A DNA stretch of 64,000 nt from positions 1,516,001 through 1,580,000 of the forward strand of contig NZ_CP132230.1 of the NCBI RefSeq assembly GCF_030732225.1, in the 5' to 3' direction. Shown piece by piece: positions 1 to 9,055 of this stretch (within the stretch, counting starts at the first letter, position 1; every line of letters begins with the position of its first letter). A program made the position numbers and the translations under genes. Source of the stretch: Streptococcus iniae (GTDB lineage Bacteria > Bacillota > Bacilli > Lactobacillales > Streptococcaceae). Under the pieces are notes generated by a model. That model was not told the origin of the DNA, searched no databases, and worked only from the letters and a program-made list of their open reading frames with translations.

Positions 1-617
1 ATTTCACCAAAATGATAAGACAAAAGTGTTGAGCAGATAACCCCTAAAACAAAAGTCATGATAATAATAAGAGTATTGCGCCCAATCTGTATGAGTTCTC
101 TATTATTTTCATAAAGCCCTTTTGTCAAGACATAAGCTGCATTCTTAATATTCCCTGTCATCATAACATTGGCATAACTAGCACCTCGAAGTGATTTAAA
201 GGTATCTACCTGGATTGAAGCAAAAAAAGCTAGCGCTGATACTGTGACATATTGGGGAGAAAATGGCGTCATTATGCTGGTAAGAATTGCAATAATCGTA
301 AGCATACTGCTTGAAATGAGGTACCAATGCAAGTGGTGTTTGTTGGACCATCTATGAACAAAATAAGTGAAACTTTGCCCAAGCATGAAAAAGAAAATAG
401 GTAACAAGAAATTAAAGGCTTGCAGATAGGTTTTTTCTGCTATACGAATAGCAAAATACAAAACATTTCCTGTTTGAACTCCTGCAAAGCGTCTTCCTTG
501 AGTTACAAAAGTAAAGGCATTCACATAGCCACTAATAAAAGTTAGTGCTGAAGCACACCTTATCCCCTCATATACTTGATGCCTTTTACGTCTATTTTTT
601 CGTGATTTATTTGACAT
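1..617 (-). CDS. DUF1275 (YoaK-like) membrane protein, 3' end cut by window edge
   Basis: This minus-strand reading frame starts at ATG 617 and is still open at base 1, so the C-terminus is missing. I translated it by hand: a basic N-terminus (MSNKSRKNRRKRH) is followed by ISGYVNAFTFV and AGVQTGN, then hydrophobic segments and a second MMTGN motif near residue 150. The repeated TGN motifs and the multi-span layout fit the DUF1275/YoaK family of small integral membrane proteins, whose substrate is unknown. The tRNA-Ser gene lies just upstream on the same strand. The family call is fairly safe; no function can be assigned. Confidence 0.75.
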   Translation of the reverse strand, partial: MSNKSRKNRRKRHQVYEGIRCASALTFISGYVNAFTFVTQGRRFAGVQTGNVLYFAIRIAEKTYLQAFNFLLPIFFFMLGQSFTYFVHRWSNKHHLHWYLISSSMLTIIAILTSIMTPFSPQYVTVSALAFFASIQVDTFKSLRGASYANVMMTGNIKNAAYVLTKGLYENNRELIQIGRNTLIIIMTFVLGVICSTLLSYHFGE

Positions 618-683
618 GTTGCCTTCCTTAATCAAAGTAAATAAAAGAAAAAATACTGTTAACCAGTACTTTTTGATTATTTA

Positions 684-773
684 AGGAGGATGTGGGATTC
701 GAACCCACGCACGCTGTTACACGCCTGACGGTTTTCAAGACCGTTCCCTTCAGCCGGACTTGGGTAATCCTCC
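684..773 (-). tRNA. tRNA-Ser (anticodon UGA)
   Basis: The minus strand folds as a class II tRNA. A GGAGGAT acceptor arm (773 downward) pairs with ATCCTCC (691-685). The anticodon loop reads CTTGAAA, giving UGA (serine, UCA codons). There is a long variable arm (AGGCGTGTAACAGCGT) and a standard T arm with GGTTCGAATCC. Length is about 90 nt, as expected for tRNA-Ser. The CCA tail is not encoded: TAA follows the discriminator base. Confidence 0.97.
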
Positions 774-841
774 AAAAACGATACCTCTAGTATAGCACAG
801 CCATTCTCCCAAGACAATAGACTTTCTTAGAATGACAAATC

Positions 842-870
842 AAAAATGAGTGGAAAAACCACCCATTTTC
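842..870 (-). terminator. Rho-independent terminator of the 874-2547 gene
   Basis: On the minus strand an 11-bp stem, AAAATGGGTGG with CCACTCATTTT (one G-U pair), closes a five-base T loop and runs into a T-rich tail. It lies directly after the stop codon at 874. Confidence 0.75.
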
Positions 871-873
871 AAC

Positions 874-2547
874 TTATTCTAATGTGACATTTTTACTCAG
901 TTCTTTTTCTTCAATTTTAAAGTTTTGCAAGAAGTTTTCTTCTCCTAATTCAGCTTTAAAGAAATCTCCAACTTTTAGGAAAGGAAGTTGGTCACTACTT
1001 TCTCTTGTCGCCTTTACTTTGTAGATTTGACCATCTGAAATCAGGTAATAAATACTTGTCCCAGAAACAATTTGGCTAGCAACTTGTTGCACTTGACCCG
1101 TAATCACTTTTACTTTTTTACGGGTTCCATTTAGAGAAGTCAGTCCACTAGTGTCTCTATCCGTAAATTGTGCAATCAAACTGGAAATATCGTTATTAAC
1201 AGTCACTTGTTGATAATCTTCGGCATCCACAAGTGCATACGATTTCACCAAGCTCGCCCCATCTTTTAAAGAAATGAGGTAATAGGCCTTACCATTTAAT
1301 TTAACCAAGGTTGGAGCTGTGGCAGAGTACCCTTTTTCTTGCACTTCTCCCTCGGCTGATTTCATGGCTGAGGTCTCCGTAGCTGAGGCTAATTTGTAAT
1401 TGGTAATTTGTCTGGTTCGCATATTAACTAAAATAAAACCAAGATTGGAGGAATCAGCTGTGGCAGAAGTAATCCCTGTATATAAGTAAATATCAGACCC
1501 AATAGTGATGTAGTTGTAACTATCAGTTGTTTGTTTAACACCAGATTGACTAAAGACTGTGTTCCAGTAACCATTTTGATAAGTGTAATGATCATCAACA
1601 CGTTGAATAACATTTTCAGCCGAATAGACACGGTCAACCCATTTTGGCACTTGATCCAGTTGGTAATGACGTGACTTACCTGTCACAGCATCTAAAATAA
1701 TAACACCATTTGGATCCATTGAAGATAGACCAAATTGCGGAGCATAAGTTGTCGCAATGTAGTATGAATTTCCATCATCATCTACTTCAAATGATGGGTC
1801 TGAAAAAATGGTGAAGGGGTGGCTAAATCTCAAATGACGCATTGTGTCGCGAAACATAAATTCAGAATCTGAATATTTCATTGGTGAAGCTAATTTTTGC
1901 AACTCTGCTTTGCCTGTTGTTTGATTAACTTTAACATAATAGCTAATACCTTCTTGACGGTTTGTTACCCATTTCCAAAAACTCTTATATTCCAAAGGAG
2001 ACACACGATAGGGTTGTTTTCCTATAGTAATTTGTCGGTAGTCATCGGAAATGCCAAACTGTGACACTTTATCAATTGTTCCTAGATAGGTATCACCAAT
2101 TTTTTCAGCCGATTCTCTATCTAATAAAGCTAATGTTGAGATATTGGTTTCTGGAAAATCGGTCTTAAAATCAGCATCTTTCACCTTGACAACATTGGCA
2201 TAAGATTTAGCTCTGAAAAGGCGCGTGTTAACAATTGATAAGAGGGCAAGTCCTGCTGCTATGACCATCATTGATACAATAAGCCATTTGGTAACACCTG
2301 AAAACACTTTAAAAGAGGCTGTAACATCCTTTAAACCACTTGTTTTTGTTTTTTTGCCAAAAAGATTTGTAAGACCTGTTGAGACAGAACCTACAAAGAG
2401 GTTGATGGCTAAAATAAAAAGTAAAAAAATGGCAAAGACCCAAAAATCACCACTTAAAACATTAATAGGGGGTAAATTTACCCAATAATAGACTGCCACT
2501 ACAACTAAAGACAGCAAGCCCAGTAGTAATTGAATCTGTTTTTTCAT
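874..2547 (-). CDS. Membrane-anchored protein of unknown function, 557 aa
   Basis: The N-terminus has three hydrophobic segments (about residues 5-25, 36-58 and 86-108) separated by a basic loop (GKKTKTSG). A soluble region of about 440 residues follows, predicted to lie outside the membrane. It is rich in beta-type sequence (TYAPQFG, ILDAVTGKSRHY, YNYITIGSDIYLYTG) and suggests a repeated-strand fold. I do not recognise a named family. AGGAGA lies six bases before the ATG, and a terminator follows, so the gene looks monocistronic. Proteins like this occur in other streptococci as hypothetical membrane proteins. Envelope sensing or scaffolding would be guesswork. Confidence 0.8.
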   Translation of the reverse strand: MKKQIQLLLGLLSLVVVAVYYWVNLPPINVLSGDFWVFAIFLLFILAINLFVGSVSTGLTNLFGKKTKTSGLKDVTASFKVFSGVTKWLIVSMMVIAAGLALLSIVNTRLFRAKSYANVVKVKDADFKTDFPETNISTLALLDRESAEKIGDTYLGTIDKVSQFGISDDYRQITIGKQPYRVSPLEYKSFWKWVTNRQEGISYYVKVNQTTGKAELQKLASPMKYSDSEFMFRDTMRHLRFSHPFTIFSDPSFEVDDDGNSYYIATTYAPQFGLSSMDPNGVIILDAVTGKSRHYQLDQVPKWVDRVYSAENVIQRVDDHYTYQNGYWNTVFSQSGVKQTTDSYNYITIGSDIYLYTGITSATADSSNLGFILVNMRTRQITNYKLASATETSAMKSAEGEVQEKGYSATAPTLVKLNGKAYYLISLKDGASLVKSYALVDAEDYQQVTVNNDISSLIAQFTDRDTSGLTSLNGTRKKVKVITGQVQQVASQIVSGTSIYYLISDGQIYKVKATRESSDQLPFLKVGDFFKAELGEENFLQNFKIEEKELSKNVTLE

Positions 2548-2630
2548 CCCATTCTCCTAAACCTTTAAATGATAAGATATTATGACTTTATTATACCATA
2601 TCTGAGTGGACTTTACTGTTTTAAACAGCA

Positions 2631-2653
2631 GAAAAGACAGGGAAAGCCCCGTC
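2631..2653 (-). terminator. Terminator of the SpyCEP-like protease gene
   Basis: On the minus strand GACGGGG pairs with CCCTGTC (one G-U) around a CTTT loop and is followed by TTTTC. It lies about 25 bases after the protease stop codon. Confidence 0.65.
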
Positions 2654-2677
2654 ATTTCTAACTTCTATTTTCACGAC

Positions 2678-5600
2678 TTATTCGCCTTTGTCGTATCTTT
2701 TTTGAAAAAATGATAAAGGGGCTAAACACAAGAGTGCAACTCCCGATGAAAGCGATAACAATGCTTGTTTTTCTCCCGTTACAGGAAGCTGTGAAGCCTT
2801 ATGTTCACCTTGTCTAATAGCATTTTTAAGGAACTCTTTTAGCATTGCAACAGATCCAGCAACATTTTGACCTTCAGATACAGATGGACCGTTACTTACA
2901 AGTTGAAGGTAGGATTCAACAAGATCATTTTGAAGCGCATCAATACTTGTTTGACCGCTAATGTGATAACCTTCTGGCAAGGTCACCATAATAGTGTAGC
3001 GACCATCACGAACAGTGGCACCGTAAGCATTTGGCACATATAAGGATTTGTCTAAATCAATCAATTGCCCATTTTCTGCTTGTAGCATGACACGGCTTCC
3101 TTCTGGTAATAGCTGATTAAAGAAGACTCTAACCATTGCTGGTTCTGATTTTCTTATGACAAAGGCATGGTGAACAAACGCATTCTGTTCACTTATTTCA
3201 AGATTAAATAGTTTAGGTGAAACAAGTTCTGCCACATTGTGATCATAGGTTAACAATTCTAAACTATAATGACCAAATGGTAATATCAGCATTTGCGTGC
3301 GATCATCGTAGTAGTTGAGTTTATCAATAGCTTGACCATTCTCATCTCTCACCAAGTAAGTAAAAGGAACTTTTGGTCTTTCAATACTGTTGTTGTAAAC
3401 CAGAGCAATATCAAGAATCCCCTGACCATCACCAACGCTTCTCATCGGTAACAAGCTTGAGTAAACAATATTGCCTGCCATATCTTCAACTAAATAATAG
3501 AAATCAGCAGGTGTAACTCCCTCTACCTTAGGTATAGTATAACTACCATCAGCATTCCTTGGAATGAGTACACGACGATCACTGATTGTCACAAGGTCAT
3601 CAACTGTAGCAATATCATACTTACGCCCTTCTTTTTCTAAGACATAGAAAACCTCTTCACGAGCAATACCAACCTGATTAAGATCAAGAACTTTTCCTGG
3701 TTTAAAGAATTCTTTATCCCCATCCTTTTGGAAACTTGCCTTAGTGATTATAGGTTCCTCATGACTCACCAAAATATCATGTTCTTGGCGTTTTACCATT
3801 CCAGAAGCATCACGATAAGTAATAACGTAACGGTATGCTCCAGATAGCACTTTTTGCCCCATTTGAGTTTTGCCATCCCATCTTGTCGTGTTTAAATCAC
3901 CGACTGTAGTCTTTTGAGGACTGGTCCAAATAGCAGAGCTCATCAGCTTATCATCAGCTGCAAAAACAGTGACTTTCAAGTCATGGTAAACTTGGCCTGG
4001 CAAGCCTCTAAAGGCAATAAAATCTCTATTCCCATTGTCATTTGGTGACAGAATCAATTGGGACTGATTAGCCTTAACTAAACGACTAAGCGGACGATTA
4101 CGATTTGTAATCATGATATCTGATTGATTTGTCATTAATCCAGAATCATTGGCAGTCATTTGCAACTTATCCTCAAGAGCATGATGATTTTGGTAATTGC
4201 CTTCTTTTAATGTGAAGGTAAAGATGTCTTTTCCAAAGGCCTCAGGTAAGGTTTCTCCCAATTTTGCAATAGCAATATTGCCAGCAAAATCTTCAACCAT
4301 ATAATAGAAGTCGGCTAAGTTAGCCTTGTCAAGTGGTAAGATGAAACCGCCATCTTTAGACTTTCCGACAAAGACTTTGTTATCAGCAACTGAAACATAC
4401 TTGAAGCCTTGGTTAATCGAAATCGTATAAGGTTTACCATCTTTTTCTTCTAAATAGAAGACACTATCACGAAGAAGCCCAGATTGACCACGATCATGAA
4501 CATCTAAGGCCTTAAATTCTCTTGTTTCAGGATTAAAACTTGCTAATGTCAAGAGTGGTTTTTCACGGTCGACAATGACATCAAAGACCATTTCTTGGCT
4601 TTTTGCACCAATGACATCTGGATAATATGAAACCACGTATTGGTATTTACCATCTGGTAAATCCTCACCACTCAAACTTCGGCCTGAAAATTCAGTTGAC
4701 AATAGTGTTGTGGATTGTGGAAAGCGAATATCACTATGGTAGTTCTTTTCTCCATTATGAGCCTGACTTGTCCATAACAATTGCTGACGCTTGTGATCAT
4801 CGGCGCGATAAACACTTGCTTTTAAGCCTTTATATTTTCGTAAAAAGACACCTTTAAATGCTACAAAATCTTGATTTTTATCACCATTTGGTGAAATCGC
4901 AAGCACAACATTTCCGGATTGATCTTTTTCTAAAATAAACTTGCCATCCTTATTGCGGTAAGTTCCAAGGGTATGGATACCATTGTCAGAAATTGTTCTA
5001 GTTGAGACATTAGCATCAGCTCCAATGGTTACTAAGCCCGTGTAGTGTTTTCCAACATAAATCTCATCTGGTGTTTTAGATTCTTCAAAATAGAAACCTT
5101 TTTCTCCCTTAGCTTTTAAGTTATAGATGGATTCTTCAACGACAGCTAAGTTTTGGAATTCTCCTTTAAAGCCAACAAATGGGATGTTAACCTTATCTTT
5201 TGTTGAATCAGTGGCATTTTCAAAACGAACAAAACCTTCTAAGAAGTAACCATTTGGCATTTGCTTAGTTAATGTTTTGGTAAACTCTGATACATCCATC
5301 GAAACTCTTATGGTTGTTTGACCTTTGGCTGGCACGTCAACAAGGTGCCCTTGATAGCTTTTTAGAGCTACAGAGCTTAAGGTGAAGCGACCGTCTTCTA
5401 CTTTATCAGTCATTAAATCTGTCACATAGCGAAGCTTTTTAGCATGATTTGACAGGTTATGAACAGTAACATCAAAGCTGATTTTTTCTCCTAGATTTCC
5501 TAAAGAAATGCTACCGTAGTTGTCAGAGCCAGTTAGGTAAAGACCACTCGTTACTGCCGCTTGAACATTCAAAAGTCCTGCCCCTTGACGACGTGGAGAT

Positions 5601-7573
5601 GTTGTTAATTGCGTTTTAGGATCCTTATGAATGCTTGCATTGCTCATTAATAAATACTTAACAAGATCAGACATTTCTTCTGTTTTAACGTCAGGATGTT
5701 GCGCTTCAATGTATTGTTTAAGCAATAAACTCGCACCTGCAATATAAGGCGAAGCCATACTTGTTCCTGTTTGGCTTCCGTAATGGTTATCATTATAGGT
5801 GGAATAAATATCGCCTCCAGGCGCTGTAATATCTGGTTTTAAATACCCATCTGATGTTAATCCCCAACTAGAGAAATGATTCATTTGCTGACTTCTTTGA
5901 TTTGAAGCTTTTGATAGTTTACTTTCAAATCGTAAACGACCTGTTCCATTCCCATTCAGTTGAGACATAGCTTTACCAAACTCATGTGAAATAAAAGCTG
6001 ATGGCAACACTTGTCCTTCACTGGTTAAACGCATCTTACGATTAGATTGACCCGGAATATGGTTAAAAATAAGAATCCCTGCGACTTCGTGCTTTTTGGC
6101 ATTTGCAATCAATTCAACATAAGGATGGTCTAGATGCCGTTCAATAAGAACAATTTTCCCTTTGACCTCTTTGCCAATATAGGCTTGATCAGTTGGTTGG
6201 TTAATATAAATAAAATCATAGTCTTTATCAAAGGAAAGGACTTCTTTAATTTTTTTATAGTCAATTGACTCCGTGTATAGTGCTTTACCATGGTCTAAAT
6301 CAGCACGATTTTCTAAACCTTCAACCTTCATTAAACGGTCAATAATAATCTTATTGTCGATAGCTGCAACAGAAGTTGGAATTTTTCCTGTAGACGGTGA
6401 ATTGACAATACCATAGTCTGGATTACTTGCGAAGGGATCTGCATGGTCAGAACCAAACAAACGTTCATTACCTGCTGCAACAATGACTGAAACTCCAGCT
6501 TTTTTTGCTTTTTCAATTGCAGCCATTAAAGAGGCATTCCCTCCTAAGAAAGACCCATTAGGACCACCTAAACTGAGGTTAATAGCATCAGCACCTAATG
6601 CTACCGCATCTTCAATCGCTTTAATGTAGAGGGCTTCACCCGTTCCCATAAAATCATTGGCAAAAACACGCATAAAAATAACTTGCGCTTCTGGTGCCAC
6701 ACCTAAGAAACGCTCTCCAATAGGAGATGCTTCCAATGGGTTGCCAACAGCAATTCCTGTAACATGCATTCCGTGTGATTCGTGCTGACTTTCGTCATCA
6801 TGACTTGGCCAATCAATAATGTGACTAAAGTCATCCGGATTGATTTGAATGACTGTTTCTTTGGGTTTGTCACTGTTTGACTTAGGGTAAACTCGGTATC
6901 TCTTTTTGTCTACACTTTGAACAAGAGTGCTCTCAATAGAGTCTAAAATAGAATCATCTTCTATATCAAAGTCAAAGTCAAAATCAAACTTAACTTCTTT
7001 GACCTTATCATTGTTTTCCACATAGTTATGGGCAAAAATGACTTTTTGATTAATCCATTTCCCGTAGTTAATCTTAGCCTTAGCTTTTTGCTGATCCATG
7101 TCTTCTGCTGTTTTGAATTTTGCTTGGCTAATGTCACTGATGCGCATAGCTTGGTGATTAACATCAATACCTGTATCAATAATAGCAATGACTTTTCCTT
7201 GCCCTTTATAGCCATTTTCCCATGCACCTGAAACTTGAGTCCAATCATGGGTATCTTTATTAATTGGAGCATCTAAAAGAGGAACTGACTCTTCTTTTTC
7301 AGCACTACTATCTGCAGATAAAATAGATTCGAGCTCTTTTAAATCTTCTGCTGTTAGCTGATCTGCACTCATAGTCAGTTTGTCTTGATTGCTGTTTTCA
7401 GTCTGTCCATCCACTTCTTTTGTAAGTAGAGACGGTGTTTCTTCTGCTATGCTCACTGTTGTTAGCTGATCTGCAGAAACTTGACTTGCTCCCGCAAAAA
7501 AGACTGTTCCAATTAAAACAGACACAATCCCTGATTTATATTTTCTTAAGGAAAATCGTTCTTTCTTTTCCAC
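2678..7573 (-). CDS. cepI: Cell-wall-anchored subtilisin-like chemokine protease (SpyCEP/CepI family)
   Basis: A 1,631-residue surface serine protease resembling S. pyogenes SpyCEP (ScpC) and S. iniae CepI, which cleave CXC chemokines such as IL-8 and blunt neutrophil recruitment. Visible parts in order: YSIRK-type signal peptide (FSLRKYKSG, cleavage after about A34); catalytic Asp133 (IIDTGID); His267 (ESHGMHVTG); oxyanion Asn369 (AAGNE); a PA-type insert at about 455-545; Ser605 (GTSMASP); then long beta-sandwich regions with repeated YYMVEDFAGN-type blocks. The end is a sortase signal, LPVTGE at 1596, with a hydrophobic span and basic tail. Start is GTG with AAAGGAG eight bases upstream. 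An FDFDFDFD run at 197-204 lies before the segment matching the SpyCEP autocleavage site. All catalytic residues are intact. Target chemokines are inferred from the family. Confidence 0.93.
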   Translation of the reverse strand: MEKKERFSLRKYKSGIVSVLIGTVFFAGASQVSADQLTTVSIAEETPSLLTKEVDGQTENSNQDKLTMSADQLTAEDLKELESILSADSSAEKEESVPLLDAPINKDTHDWTQVSGAWENGYKGQGKVIAIIDTGIDVNHQAMRISDISQAKFKTAEDMDQQKAKAKINYGKWINQKVIFAHNYVENNDKVKEVKFDFDFDFDIEDDSILDSIESTLVQSVDKKRYRVYPKSNSDKPKETVIQINPDDFSHIIDWPSHDDESQHESHGMHVTGIAVGNPLEASPIGERFLGVAPEAQVIFMRVFANDFMGTGEALYIKAIEDAVALGADAINLSLGGPNGSFLGGNASLMAAIEKAKKAGVSVIVAAGNERLFGSDHADPFASNPDYGIVNSPSTGKIPTSVAAIDNKIIIDRLMKVEGLENRADLDHGKALYTESIDYKKIKEVLSFDKDYDFIYINQPTDQAYIGKEVKGKIVLIERHLDHPYVELIANAKKHEVAGILIFNHIPGQSNRKMRLTSEGQVLPSAFISHEFGKAMSQLNGNGTGRLRFESKLSKASNQRSQQMNHFSSWGLTSDGYLKPDITAPGGDIYSTYNDNHYGSQTGTSMASPYIAGASLLLKQYIEAQHPDVKTEEMSDLVKYLLMSNASIHKDPKTQLTTSPRRQGAGLLNVQAAVTSGLYLTGSDNYGSISLGNLGEKISFDVTVHNLSNHAKKLRYVTDLMTDKVEDGRFTLSSVALKSYQGHLVDVPAKGQTTIRVSMDVSEFTKTLTKQMPNGYFLEGFVRFENATDSTKDKVNIPFVGFKGEFQNLAVVEESIYNLKAKGEKGFYFEESKTPDEIYVGKHYTGLVTIGADANVSTRTISDNGIHTLGTYRNKDGKFILEKDQSGNVVLAISPNGDKNQDFVAFKGVFLRKYKGLKASVYRADDHKRQQLLWTSQAHNGEKNYHSDIRFPQSTTLLSTEFSGRSLSGEDLPDGKYQYVVSYYPDVIGAKSQEMVFDVIVDREKPLLTLASFNPETREFKALDVHDRGQSGLLRDSVFYLEEKDGKPYTISINQGFKYVSVADNKVFVGKSKDGGFILPLDKANLADFYYMVEDFAGNIAIAKLGETLPEAFGKDIFTFTLKEGNYQNHHALEDKLQMTANDSGLMTNQSDIMITNRNRPLSRLVKANQSQLILSPNDNGNRDFIAFRGLPGQVYHDLKVTVFAADDKLMSSAIWTSPQKTTVGDLNTTRWDGKTQMGQKVLSGAYRYVITYRDASGMVKRQEHDILVSHEEPIITKASFQKDGDKEFFKPGKVLDLNQVGIAREEVFYVLEKEGRKYDIATVDDLVTISDRRVLIPRNADGSYTIPKVEGVTPADFYYLVEDMAGNIVYSSLLPMRSVGDGQGILDIALVYNNSIERPKVPFTYLVRDENGQAIDKLNYYDDRTQMLILPFGHYSLELLTYDHNVAELVSPKLFNLEISEQNAFVHHAFVIRKSEPAMVRVFFNQLLPEGSRVMLQAENGQLIDLDKSLYVPNAYGATVRDGRYTIMVTLPEGYHISGQTSIDALQNDLVESYLQLVSNGPSVSEGQNVAGSVAMLKEFLKNAIRQGEHKASQLPVTGEKQALLSLSSGVALLCLAPLSFFQKRYDKGE

Positions 7574-7711
7574 TCTGTAAACTCCTTTAATAACATTTTT
7601 CTATCATTTTTCCAATAGAAAATTAATTATTATTTAATCACAAATTGAGGAGAAAAGCAATCTATTCTACTAATAATGGGCAAAGCTTTGAGACAATTTT
7701 TGAAACAGCAT

Positions 7712-7744
7712 TAAAAAAACTGCCCTAATATCTGATTGGGCAGT
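7712..7744 (-). terminator. Terminator of lctO
   Basis: On the minus strand ACTGCCC pairs with GGGCAGT across a 12-base loop and is followed by seven T residues, just after the lactate oxidase stop. Confidence 0.9.
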
Positions 7745-7751
7745 CTAAAGA

Positions 7752-8924
7752 TTAATCTAATTTTAAAGCATTTTGGCTAAATGGAATGGAAGAATCATAT
7801 GGGTTATGACGCAATTTAAAATGTTTAACATCGTCGATGGTTTGTGTACCAGCTAATTGCATAACCATTTTAAGTTCATCATTAATTTTTTCAAAGACTT
7901 GACGTGTTCCTACGCTACCACCCATTGCTAAGCCGTAAATAACAGGACGGCCAAGTGCTACAAGATCTGCACCAGATGCTAAGGCTTTAAAGACATGTTG
8001 TCCGCGTCTCACACCAGAATCAAAGACAATTGGTACACGGCGATCAACAGCTTCAGCAACTTCTTGGAGAGAATCAAAGGCTGCTGGACCACCATCTAAT
8101 TGACGGCCACCATGATTCGTTACCCAAATTCCTGAAGCTCCAGCTTCTAAAGCACGAAAGGCATCTTCTGCACATTGTGGCCCTTTAACATATACAGGCA
8201 AGCCTGAATATTGTGCAATGTATTCAACATCTTTTGGTGATAGGGCTTGTTTAGTAGCTTTATAAACATAGTCCATTGTTTTTCCTGCCCCATTTGGGAG
8301 ATACTCTTGAACAATTGGCATTCCAACAGGGAAAACAAAGCCATTACGCTTATCAACTTCACGGTTTCCACCAACTGTCGCATCAACTGTTAGGACAATT
8401 GATTTTACCCCTTCAGCTTTCAAACGGTCCATGATGTGTCTGTTAATACCATCATCTTTACTATAATAGAATTGGAACCAATGTGGTGAATCACCAAGTG
8501 TTTGTGAAATTTCAGGTAAATCAGTTGTTGAATAAGAACTGGTTGTATAGATTGTTCCAAATTCTTTAACACCTTTGGCACTTGCGATTTCCCCTTGCTC
8601 ATTGGCTAATTTGTGCGCCGCGACAGGTGCTAAAATAATTGGTGACGCTAATTTATCGCCATCAAAAGTTATTTCAGTACTTGGATTTTCCACGCCTTTT
8701 AATCCGTGAGGAACAATCAATTTATGATTAAATGAACGAATATTTTCATGTAAGGTGAAGGTATCTCCAGCACCACTTGCTATATAACCAAAGGCCCCTT
8801 TAGGAATAACTTTTTGAGCCATTTTTTCAAGGTCAAAGACATTTACAAAATCAACGCTGCCTTCAGCACTGCTTGTTTTGAACTCTATAGTAGTCGCATT
8901 TATCATTTCTGATTTATTTTCCAT
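7752..8924 (-). CDS. lctO: FMN-dependent L-lactate oxidase
   Basis: A 390-residue member of the alpha-hydroxy-acid oxidase family (TIM barrel, FMN) that oxidises L-lactate to pyruvate and reduces O2 to H2O2. Diagnostic sequence includes SGAGDTFT near residue 50, PVYVKGPQ with flavin Lys247, and TNHGGRQLDGGP with catalytic His271 and substrate-binding Arg274. The N-terminus is roughly a dozen residues longer than the streptococcal LctO I recall. AAAGGAG seven bases before the ATG supports this start. The promoter is near consensus with a cre-like site just downstream, so glucose repression by CcpA is likely. The lactate permease gene lies immediately upstream on the same strand, consistent with uptake plus aerobic lactate use. 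Confidence 0.95.
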   Translation of the reverse strand: MENKSEMINATTIEFKTSSAEGSVDFVNVFDLEKMAQKVIPKGAFGYIASGAGDTFTLHENIRSFNHKLIVPHGLKGVENPSTEITFDGDKLASPIILAPVAAHKLANEQGEIASAKGVKEFGTIYTTSSYSTTDLPEISQTLGDSPHWFQFYYSKDDGINRHIMDRLKAEGVKSIVLTVDATVGGNREVDKRNGFVFPVGMPIVQEYLPNGAGKTMDYVYKATKQALSPKDVEYIAQYSGLPVYVKGPQCAEDAFRALEAGASGIWVTNHGGRQLDGGPAAFDSLQEVAEAVDRRVPIVFDSGVRRGQHVFKALASGADLVALGRPVIYGLAMGGSVGTRQVFEKINDELKMVMQLAGTQTIDDVKHFKLRHNPYDSSIPFSQNALKLD

Positions 8925-8946
8925 TAATATTCTCCTTTAAAAATAT

Positions 8947-8960
8947 TGATAACGCTTACA
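8947..8960. promoter_or_regulatory. cre-like CcpA site downstream of the lctO promoter
   Basis: TGATAACGCTTACA matches the catabolite-response consensus TGWAANCGNTNWCA with one mismatch (fourth base). It lies in the early transcribed region, 12 bases after the lctO -10 box, where CcpA would block transcription. Confidence 0.7.
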
Positions 8961-8972
8961 AGTTATAAGTGA

Positions 8973-9001
8973 ATTATAGACGAATGTTTTTTTGATGTCA
9001 A
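8973..9001 (-). promoter_or_regulatory. Consensus promoter of lctO
   Basis: On the minus strand there is TTGACA (9001-8996), a 17-bp spacer and TATAAT (8978-8973), a perfect match to the sigma-A consensus in both hexamers and spacing. Confidence 0.85.
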
Positions 9002-9055
9002 AAGATTTGCTCACAAGTTTTTTGAGTTTAAAAAATATTATTATTAGCCAGTTGC

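Noticed and set aside
4627..4857. Plus-strand open frame of 76 aa inside the protease gene
   Set aside because: It is antisense to a clearly coding region with intact family similarity and has no ribosome site or recognisable product.
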